Below the pieces are notes generated by a model. The model was not told where the DNA came from. It saw only the letters and a list, made by a program, of their open reading frames with translations, and ran no database searches. From JAZQNF01 sp045641505 (GTDB taxonomy: Bacteria; Bacillota; Clostridia; Lachnospirales; Bianqueaceae), in contig JAZUHB010000014.1 of NCBI GenBank assembly GCA_045641505.1, forward strand, positions 1 to 20,765: a stretch of DNA of 20,765 bases. The letters run 5' to 3'. A program made the position numbers and the translations under genes. Shown here piece by piece: positions 15,261 through 20,765 of the stretch. How positions within the stretch are numbered: position 1 is the first letter of the stretch; each line of letters starts with the position of its first letter.

Positions 15261-16034
15261 TCACTTGATCGCGAAGAGCGCGCGGGCGTTGGCGGCGGTC
15301 TGCGCGGCCACCTCCTCCGGGTCGAGGCCCTTCAGCTCCGCGATGCGCCGGATCACATAGGGGATGTTCGAGGAATCGTTGCGCTCGCCGCGGTGCGGGA
15401 CGGGCGCGAGATAGGGGCAGTCGGTCTCGGTGAGGATGCGGTCCAGCGGGATCTCCGGGATCGCGGCGGCGAGCTTCTTCGCGTTGTCGAAGGTCGTGAA
15501 GCCGCCGAGGCCGATGTAGAAGCCGAGCTCGAGGTAGCGCTTCGCCATCTCGAGACTGCCGCTGTAGGCGTGGAGCACGCCGCCGCAGTACGAGGCGTCG
15601 TAGTCCTCCAGGATGGTCAGGGTGTCCTCCGCCGCGTCGCGCGAGTGGACGATGATGGGCAGCTCCATCTCCTTCGCGAGCTCGATCTGCTCGATGAACC
15701 ACTCCTGCTGCACCTGCTTCGGCGAGGCGTTCCAGTGGTAGTCCAGACCGATCTCGCCGATGGCGACCACCTTTTCGTTGCCGTCGGCGCGGTCGAAGAG
15801 AACGTCGATGTCGTCGTACTCGAGCCCCTTCAGATTCTCGGGGTGATAGCCGAGCGCGGCGTAGACGAAGGGCTGCTGCTTCGCGAGCACGAGCGTCGTC
15901 CGGATGGACTTGCGGTCGCAGGCGCAGTTGATGAGCGCCTCGCAGCCGGCCTCCCGGATCTTCCGGAAGACCTCGTCCCGGTCCTTGTCGAAGGCCTTGT
16001 CGTCGTAATGGGCGTGGGTGTCGATGAAGGTCAT
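15261..16034 (-). CDS. tatD: TatD-family metal-dependent hydrolase (DNase)
   Basis: 257 aa, normal length. Metal ligands of the TIM-barrel fold are present: DTHAHYDD (His7, His9), GEIGLDYHW (Glu94), HSRDA (His130), HAYSGS (His155) and TETDCPYLAPVPHRG (Asp205). The family acts as 3'-5' exonuclease or other hydrolase on nucleic acids in the cytoplasm. AAGGAGG is well placed before ATG 16034. It follows metG on the same strand after a 78 bp gap that contains a terminator, a common metG-tatD-rsmA order. No separate promoter was found in that gap, so some read-through from metG may drive it. Confidence 0.95.
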   Translation of the reverse strand: MTFIDTHAHYDDKAFDKDRDEVFRKIREAGCEALINCACDRKSIRTTLVLAKQQPFVYAALGYHPENLKGLEYDDIDVLFDRADGNEKVVAIGEIGLDYHWNASPKQVQQEWFIEQIELAKEMELPIIVHSRDAAEDTLTILEDYDASYCGGVLHAYSGSLEMAKRYLELGFYIGLGGFTTFDNAKKLAAAIPEIPLDRILTETDCPYLAPVPHRGERNDSSNIPYVIRRIAELKGLDPEEVAAQTAANARALFAIK

Positions 16035-16047
16035 GAAATCCTCCTTG

Positions 16048-16102
16048 AAAAAAGGCGTGCGGGCGTCCGCGACCTTACGGCCGGGGCGGACCGAACGCCT
16101 TT
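16048..16102 (-). terminator. Intrinsic terminator of metG
   Basis: On the minus strand AAAGGCGT / ACGCCTTT form the base and GTCCGC / GCGGAC the upper stem, followed by a T-run at 16053-16048. It sits directly before the tatD ribosome site, so it may attenuate rather than fully stop transcription into tatD. Confidence 0.75.
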
Positions 16103-16112
16103 CATTTTGAAA

Positions 16113-18113
16113 TTACCGGACCTCGGCGCCCGCGGGCATATCCGCCGCGGGGGTCAGGAGCGTGAGGTTCCCCTCCGCGTCCGACGCGCAGAGAACCATG
16201 CCGTAGGACTCGACGCCGCAGAGCACGACGGGCTTCAGGTTGGTGACCACGATCACCTTCTTGCCCACCATCTCCTCCGGCGTATAGTACTTCGCGATGC
16301 CGGAGACGATCTGACGAACCTCGCCGCCGATGTCGATCTGCGAGCAGAGGAGCTTCTTGGACTTCTCCACCTTGCGGCACTCGAGGATCTTGCCGACGGT
16401 AAGCCGGACCTTCTCGAAGTCCTCGATGCCGATCTGCGCAGCGGCCGGAACGGACGCGCCTTCTTCCACGGGCGCGGCGGGCGCGGCGCCCTCCTCCGCG
16501 GCTTTCGCGGCGGCCTCGGCGGCCTTCCGCTTCTCCTCCATCTCGGCCTCGACCTCGGCCAGCATCTTCGCCTCGTCGATGCGGGCGAAAAGCGCGAGCT
16601 GCTCGCCGGTCTCGGTTCCGGGCTCGAGCACGCCGAACTTCTCCAGCGATTCGAGCGTGCGGGCGGACGCGGGCACGTTCAGCACGTCGAGGATCTTCTC
16701 GCCGGTCTCGGGCAGGAAGGGCGCGATCAGCACGCCGAGATAACGCAGGCTCTCGAGCAGGTTGTAGAGCACCGTGCCGAGACGTTCGGTCTGCGCTTCA
16801 TCCTTGGCCAGCGCCCAGGGCATGGTGACGTCGATGTATTTGTTGCTGCGGCGCGCGAGGTTCATGATCTCCTCGAGCGCGTCCGCCACGTGCAGGTCCT
16901 TCATGCAGGCGACGACGCGGCCCACGGTCGCCTCGGCCTCGCTGCGGAGCTCCGCGTCCGGGTCGCCCGGGCAGGAGGGCTGCTGGATCTTGCCGCCGAA
17001 GTACTTCTTGCCCATCGCGACGGTGCGGGACACGAGGTTGCCGACGGTGTTCGCCAGGTCGGAATTGAAGCGGCCGATCAGCGTCTCGTAGGTGATGTTG
17101 CCGTCGGAGGCGAAGGGCATCTCGCGCAGCACGTAGTAGCGGGTGCCGTCCACGCCGAAGCGGCGGACCAGCTCATCCGCGTAGATCACGTTGCCGCGGC
17201 TCTTGCTCATCTTGTCGGAGCCGAAGAGCAGCCAGGGATGACCGAAGACCTGCTTGGGCAGCTCGACGCCGAGCGCCATCAGCATGATGGGCCAGTAGAT
17301 CGTATGGAAGCGGAGGATGTCCTTGCCGATCAGGTGGACGTCCGCCGGCCAGTACTTCTCGAACAGCTCGCCGTTCCTGCCGTCGGGGTCGTAGCCCAGA
17401 CCGGTGATGTAGTTGGACAGCGCGTCGATCCAGACGTAGATGACGTGCTTCGGGTCGAAGGTCACGGGCACGCCCCAGTTGAAGGTGGTGCGGGAGACGC
17501 ACAGATCCTGCAGACCGGGCTTCAGGAAGTTGTTGACCATCTCCTTCTTGCGGGCCTCGGGCTGGATGAAATCCGGGTTCTCCTCGATGTACTTCATCAG
17601 GCGGTCCTGGTACTTGCTCATGCGGAAGAAATAGCTCTCTTCCTTGGTCTTCTCGACGGGGCGGCCGCAGTCGGGGCACTTGCCGTCGACGATCTGCGTC
17701 TCGGTGAAGAAGGACTCGCAGGGCACGCAGTACCAGCCCTCGTACTCGGACTTATAGATGTCGCCCTGGTCGTAGAGCTTCTTGAAGATCTTCTTGACGC
17801 AGGCCTCGTGGTCCTCGTCGGTGGTCCGGATGAAGCGGTCGTAGCTGGTGTTCATCAGGTCCCAGATCTCCTTCACCTCGCCGGCGACCTTGTCCACGTA
17901 CGCCTTGGGGGTGATGCCCGCTTCCTCGGCGTTGCGCTGGATCTTCTGGCCGTGCTCGTCGGTGCCGGTCTGGAAATAGACGTCGTAGCCCTCCAGGCGG
18001 CGGAAGCGCGCGATGGCGTCCGCCAGCACGATCTCGTAGGTGTTTCCGATGTGGGGCTTGCGCGAGGTATACGCAATCGCCGTCGTGATGTAGTACTTTC
18101 CTTTGTTTGCCAT
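16113..18113 (-). CDS. metG: Methionine-tRNA ligase
   Basis: 666 aa, full length for the MetG type with a C-terminal dimerisation and tRNA-binding domain. It charges tRNA-Met with methionine. HIGN (21-24) and KMSKS (301-305) are the class I signature sequences. A single four-cysteine zinc knuckle (Cys129, Cys132, Cys146, Cys149) is seen in the connective insert. An Ala/Glu-rich linker (about 515-555) joins the anticodon-binding domain to the EMAPII/Trbp111-like domain from about 560 (VRLTVGKILECRKVEKSKKL). The start at 18113 follows GAGGAG and begins MANKGKYYITTAIAY; upstream in-frame codons would run over the promoter. No T-box leader fits in the short leader (about 45-50 nt). Confidence 0.97.
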   Translation of the reverse strand: MANKGKYYITTAIAYTSRKPHIGNTYEIVLADAIARFRRLEGYDVYFQTGTDEHGQKIQRNAEEAGITPKAYVDKVAGEVKEIWDLMNTSYDRFIRTTDEDHEACVKKIFKKLYDQGDIYKSEYEGWYCVPCESFFTETQIVDGKCPDCGRPVEKTKEESYFFRMSKYQDRLMKYIEENPDFIQPEARKKEMVNNFLKPGLQDLCVSRTTFNWGVPVTFDPKHVIYVWIDALSNYITGLGYDPDGRNGELFEKYWPADVHLIGKDILRFHTIYWPIMLMALGVELPKQVFGHPWLLFGSDKMSKSRGNVIYADELVRRFGVDGTRYYVLREMPFASDGNITYETLIGRFNSDLANTVGNLVSRTVAMGKKYFGGKIQQPSCPGDPDAELRSEAEATVGRVVACMKDLHVADALEEIMNLARRSNKYIDVTMPWALAKDEAQTERLGTVLYNLLESLRYLGVLIAPFLPETGEKILDVLNVPASARTLESLEKFGVLEPGTETGEQLALFARIDEAKMLAEVEAEMEEKRKAAEAAAKAAEEGAAPAAPVEEGASVPAAAQIGIEDFEKVRLTVGKILECRKVEKSKKLLCSQIDIGGEVRQIVSGIAKYYTPEEMVGKKVIVVTNLKPVVLCGVESYGMVLCASDAEGNLTLLTPAADMPAGAEVR

Positions 18114-18165
18114 ACTGCTCTCCTCTATTTTCGCGGAAGATTCCGGGAGTTTCTCGTAATGCTTT

Positions 18166-18194
18166 ATTTTATGATTTTGCGGCGCGTGTGTCAA
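18166..18194 (-). promoter_or_regulatory. Sigma-A promoter of metG
   Basis: On the minus strand TTGACA (18189-18194) and TAAAAT (18166-18171) are separated by 17 bp. Confidence 0.85.
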
Positions 18195-18241
18195 GTTTTT
18201 GCAGGAAATCGGGGCGCGCGAAAATTTTTTCGAATTCATGC

Positions 18242-18270
18242 TTGCATTTTGGGCCCCGGCGTGGTATCTT
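18242..18270 (+). promoter_or_regulatory. Promoter of the orphan secreted-protein gene
   Basis: TTGCAT (18242-18247) and TATCTT (18265-18270) are separated by 17 bp. The leader is about 28 nt and holds the ribosome site AAAGGGGGA. Confidence 0.6.
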
Positions 18271-18304
18271 CAGCGCATTAAACCATCAAAGGGGGATTCC
18301 TGCT

Positions 18305-18949
18305 ATGAAAAAGCTCTTTGTCAGAATGATGACTGTTCTTTTGACCCTGACGATCGTCGGCGCTCCTGTCGCGGTCAGCGCTGACGCGCGCATCAGTCTC
18401 GGTACCGCCACGGCCAACGGCGGCGGCGGATTTTCCGTTCAGCCGGTCACCCTGGACCCCAACATGATCCCGTTCATGGGTGTTTCCGCAAATCTGCAGG
18501 GGAACGACCTGGTCCAGGCGCTCAAGGCCAAGATCAATGCCCAAAGCATCGTTTGCATGAACGGCATGTACGACACCCAATATGATCGCGGCCGTTGTAC
18601 CACCTGGGTCTTCAACAATTGCAACTGGCACGGCTTTGCCGGCAAAGCTACCATGACCTACTACGTACCCACCTGGTGGGATCCGGTCTGGGCTACTTCC
18701 GAACCTTATTATGTGTTTAATTACATCCCGGATCCCGACGGTCCCTCGGTCATGTGCTATGGCGGCCTGCTGAACGGTTCCCAGGCCTTCTACTTTACGA
18801 TGTATTTCTTACTGTGGCGCAACACCGAGATGGATCATGTAGCGGACGATACTTGGGAGTGGACCGGCAGAAACGGCGAGTATGTCCAGATTTGGGCGGA
18901 TGACGACGCCTTTACTTTCACGTTCGTCCACGCGAGCGATCGTCAGTAA
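18305..18949 (+). CDS. Orphan secreted protein, Trp-rich, function unknown
   Basis: 214 aa. A Sec signal peptide covers about residues 1-26, with a likely cut after AVSA. There is no lipobox, no second membrane helix and no sorting motif, so the protein may be released. The mature part has nine Trp and four Cys (84, 98, 106, 151), which could form two disulfides, and dense Trp/Tyr segments such as TYYVPTWWDPVW and TWEWTGRNGEYVQIW. Beta-rich composition and a Gly run (NGGGGF) near the N-terminus suggest a small extracellular fold. I do not recognise a family. Codons are noticeably more AT-rich at third positions than in the neighbours, which may indicate later arrival. It has its own promoter and terminator. 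Confidence 0.75.
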   Translation: MKKLFVRMMTVLLTLTIVGAPVAVSADARISLGTATANGGGGFSVQPVTLDPNMIPFMGVSANLQGNDLVQALKAKINAQSIVCMNGMYDTQYDRGRCTTWVFNNCNWHGFAGKATMTYYVPTWWDPVWATSEPYYVFNYIPDPDGPSVMCYGGLLNGSQAFYFTMYFLLWRNTEMDHVADDTWEWTGRNGEYVQIWADDDAFTFTFVHASDRQ

Positions 18950-18990
18950 ACACGGTTCCTGTTTTCGCCGGTTCAGATCAAAAACAACGG

Positions 18991-19021
18991 AAAGGGCGTC
19001 GGAGCTGCCGGCGCCCTTTTT
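18991..19021 (+). terminator. Intrinsic terminator of the orphan secreted-protein gene
   Basis: Stem AAAGGGCG / CGCCCTTT with an additional inner CGG/CCG pairing and a final T-run (19017-19021). Confidence 0.85.
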
Positions 19022-19143
19022 ACGTGCCGTTTTCCCCCGTCCGCGGGCAAGGACTGCCGTAATTCACAAATACATAATACTTTCGCAACGAAGTGTAACA
19101 TTTTGGAAATGAAAGGCACATAGATTTCTCCGCGAAAAAAGTG

Positions 19144-19149
19144 TATAAT
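19144..19149 (+). promoter_or_regulatory. Consensus -10 box upstream of htrA
   Basis: TATAAT lies in an AT-rich stretch (about 19057-19160). The hexamer 17 bp upstream (TAGATT, 19121-19126) is a poor -35, so an activator or another sigma factor may help. The leader would be about 80 nt. Confidence 0.5.
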
Positions 19150-19236
19150 AACAGTAATTTCGAAAAATCGGCCGCTGCGGCCGCGCCCGGGCAAAAACCC
19201 CGCTTCCGGCGCGCCTCCGGCACCGAAAGGAGCACT

Positions 19237-20484
19237 ATGTCAGACGAATATTACAACGGCTGCAACGCCTATGAAGAACAGCCCCAAAAGAAAAAGGTCC
19301 GCTTCGGCTGGGGCGGCGTGATGGGGGTCCTGCTGGGCCTCATGCTGATCGCCGTCGTCGCCGGTTATTTCGTGGGCCGCGATGCCTTCAGCGGGAAGGA
19401 TCCCGTCGTCCGCGAGGAATCCGAAGCCGGGCAGGAATCCCGCGAGGAATCGCGGGTCGAGCCCCAGGAGAGCGGAAGCGAAAGCCGCCCCTGGATCCCC
19501 GCGGTCGAGCATGAGATCGACGCGATGACCTACGCCGAGATCGCCGCGAAGGCCGCGCCCTCCGTGGTCGAGATCGTCACCGAGTACGTCACCACCGGTT
19601 CCTGGATGCAGCAGTACGTGAGCTCCGGCGCCGGCAGCGGCGTCATCATCACCGCGGACGGCTACATCCTCACGAACAACCACGTCATCGAGGACGCCGA
19701 GACCATCACCGTCACGCTCCGCAGCGGCGAGACCTACCCCGCCCGCCTGATGGGCCTGGACGAGGAGCAGGACGTCGCGCTCATCAAGATCGACGCGACC
19801 GGCCTCACCCCCGCCGAGTTCGGCACCTCCGCGAACCTCGTGGTCGGCCAGGAGGTGGTCGCCATCGGCAATCCCCTCGGCCAGCTGGGCGGCACCGTCA
19901 CCAACGGCATCGTCAGCGCCCTGAACCGGATGATCACCATGAGCGACGGCACCGTGATGAACCTGCTGCAGACCAACGCCGCGATCAATCCCGGCAACTC
20001 CGGCGGCGGCCTCTTCGACGCGGCCGGCCGGCTGATCGCCATCGTCAACGCGAAATACGCCGACGCCGAGGTCGAGGGCCTGGGCTTCGCGATCCCCATC
20101 GACGACGTGACGAAGATCCTCGACGACCTCTATGACTACGGCTACGTCCGCAAGGGCCGCGTCACGCTGGGCATCACCACGGTCGACGTGAACAGCGCCG
20201 CCCGCGCCTGGCAGTACCGCGTGAACGAGCTGGGCCTCTACATCTACTCCGTCACCCGCGGCAGCGCCGCCGACAAGGCCGGCCTCAGGGCGGGCGACAT
20301 GATCCTCGCCCTGAACGGCCGGGAGATCTCCGGCTCCGACGCCCTGATCGCCGGGCTCGGCGAGCTGACCCCCGGCGACGTCTTCACGATGACGATCAAG
20401 CGGAACGGCTCCGAGCAGACCTTCTCCGTCACCGCGACCGAGTACATCCCGGAAGCGATTCTGAAGTGGAGATACGCGGAGTAA
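19237..20484 (+). CDS. Membrane-anchored HtrA/DegP-like serine protease with PDZ domain
   Basis: 415 aa. Residues 1-27 are cytoplasmic (Lys-rich QKKKVRFGW), residues 28-47 form one transmembrane helix, and a Glu/Ser-rich linker runs to about 85. The trypsin-like domain (about 97-300) has the full triad: His149 in ILTNNHVI, Asp179 in EQDVALIKI, and Ser255 in NPGNSGGGLF. One PDZ domain follows (about 308-400, with RGSAADKAGLRAGDMILALNG). This is the standard Gram-positive HtrA layout; the enzyme degrades or refolds damaged envelope proteins on the outer face of the membrane. AAAGGAG sets the start at 19237. Expression under envelope stress is usual for the family but no stress operator is recognisable here. 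Confidence 0.95.
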   Translation: MSDEYYNGCNAYEEQPQKKKVRFGWGGVMGVLLGLMLIAVVAGYFVGRDAFSGKDPVVREESEAGQESREESRVEPQESGSESRPWIPAVEHEIDAMTYAEIAAKAAPSVVEIVTEYVTTGSWMQQYVSSGAGSGVIITADGYILTNNHVIEDAETITVTLRSGETYPARLMGLDEEQDVALIKIDATGLTPAEFGTSANLVVGQEVVAIGNPLGQLGGTVTNGIVSALNRMITMSDGTVMNLLQTNAAINPGNSGGGLFDAAGRLIAIVNAKYADAEVEGLGFAIPIDDVTKILDDLYDYGYVRKGRVTLGITTVDVNSAARAWQYRVNELGLYIYSVTRGSAADKAGLRAGDMILALNGREISGSDALIAGLGELTPGDVFTMTIKRNGSEQTFSVTATEYIPEAILKWRYAE

Positions 20485-20505
20485 CGCCGCAGCAGCAAAA
20501 ATCAT

Positions 20506-20533
20506 CCGGCCGACTCCTCGGCCGGTTTTTTTT
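20506..20533 (+). terminator. Intrinsic terminator of htrA
   Basis: Perfect 8 bp stem CCGGCCGA / TCGGCCGG, loop CTCC, then eight Ts. Confidence 0.92.
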
Positions 20534-20549
20534 GCGCATTTTTCCGTCC

Positions 20550-20577
20550 TTGACATTGCGCCGCAATGCTTTATAAT
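20550..20577 (+). promoter_or_regulatory. Consensus sigma-A promoter of pckA
   Basis: TTGACA (20550-20555) and TATAAT (20572-20577) match the consensus fully with a 16 bp spacer. The leader is about 115 nt and GC-rich in its centre. Confidence 0.88.
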
Positions 20578-20699
20578 ATATTCGGTTGAAAATTGAGGGA
20601 AATCGCCCGGACCGGTTCCGCGGCCCCGCGGCGGCGCCTCCCGCACCCTTCAGCCATCCGAAATTTTCACATTCCCATTCCATAGAAAGGCAGTACAAA

Positions 20700-20765
20700 A
20701 TGGCAAAAATCGATTTGACCAAGTACGGCATCACCGGCACCACCAAGATCATCCACAACCCCAGC
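20700..20765 (+). CDS. pckA: Phosphoenolpyruvate carboxykinase (ATP), N-terminal fragment
   Basis: Only the first 22 codons are inside the window (MAKIDLTKYGITGTTKIIHN, then PS). The pattern DLxKYGIxGxTxIxxNPS is the usual N-terminus of clostridial ATP-dependent PckA, which interconverts oxaloacetate and phosphoenolpyruvate. A GAAAGG ribosome site and a strong promoter precede it. The call rests on the N-terminus alone, since the nucleotide-binding motifs lie beyond the edge. Confidence 0.75.
   Translation, partial: MAKIDLTKYGITGTTKIIHNPS

Noticed and set aside
18114..18160. T-box riboswitch before metG
   Set aside because: The promoter lies only about 50 bp before the start codon, too short for a T-box, and no AGGGTGG-type T-box sequence or antiterminator is present.
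15393..18281. 962-codon plus-strand open frame opposite tatD and metG
   Set aside because: It is a high-GC shadow with no recognisable domain; both genes on the minus strand are complete and well supported.

Overview
The window comes from a high-GC, Gram-positive-type chromosome, most likely an uncultured gut or rumen Clostridia (Oscillospirales/Christensenellales-like; this placement is inference). The basis is strong AGGAGG ribosome sites, consensus sigma-A promoters with 16-17 bp spacers, lipoproteins with a signal-peptidase II lipobox, an ATP-type PEP carboxykinase start, and a DUF4358-like/DHHW/MBOAT cluster, which is common in Clostridia. No phage, transposase, rRNA or tRNA gene was seen.

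Layout. 1-1400 (-): 5' part of a secreted Gly/Pro-tailed lipoprotein resembling Cthe_2159/DUF4353 carbohydrate-binding proteins. 1548-2144 (+): 5-formyl-THF cyclo-ligase. 2268-4433 (-): Tex. Then a short intergenic repeat cassette (4478-4605) and acpP (4665-4895, -) with a perfect consensus promoter. 5203-6497 (+): an ECF sigma factor overlapped by a membrane anti-sigma-like protein. 6586-9855 (+): lipoprotein, DHHW protein and MBOAT O-acyltransferase, likely acetylating an exported or cell-surface polymer. 9960-11773 (-): a small methyltransferase and an unusual GtrA-HAD fusion. 11944-12960 (+): a PHP-family phosphoesterase. 13641-16034 (-): tatD-rsmA-hypothetical operon, with metG (16113-18113, -) just upstream behind its own terminator. 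18305-18949 (+): an orphan secreted Trp-rich protein of lower GC. 19237-20484 (+): membrane-anchored HtrA protease. 20700-20765 (+): start of pckA.

The most unexplained object is the convergent intergenic region 13027-13640. It holds a regularly spaced array: seven 32-33 nt inverted-repeat units start every 63-64 bp and are separated by 30-31 nt of unrelated GC-rich sequence, preceded by two truncated units at a 31 bp period. The geometry resembles CRISPR, but the repeats are conserved at the ends and variable in the middle, and no cas gene is present. Read on the minus strand, every GC-rich interval becomes a hairpin closed by GCGTGG/CCACGC and followed by a T-run, so the array looks like a tandem series of terminator-shaped hairpins downstream of the tatD-rsmA operon. 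A second, unrelated repeat family (two 41 bp copies around a perfect 11 bp stem-loop) sits in the tex leader.
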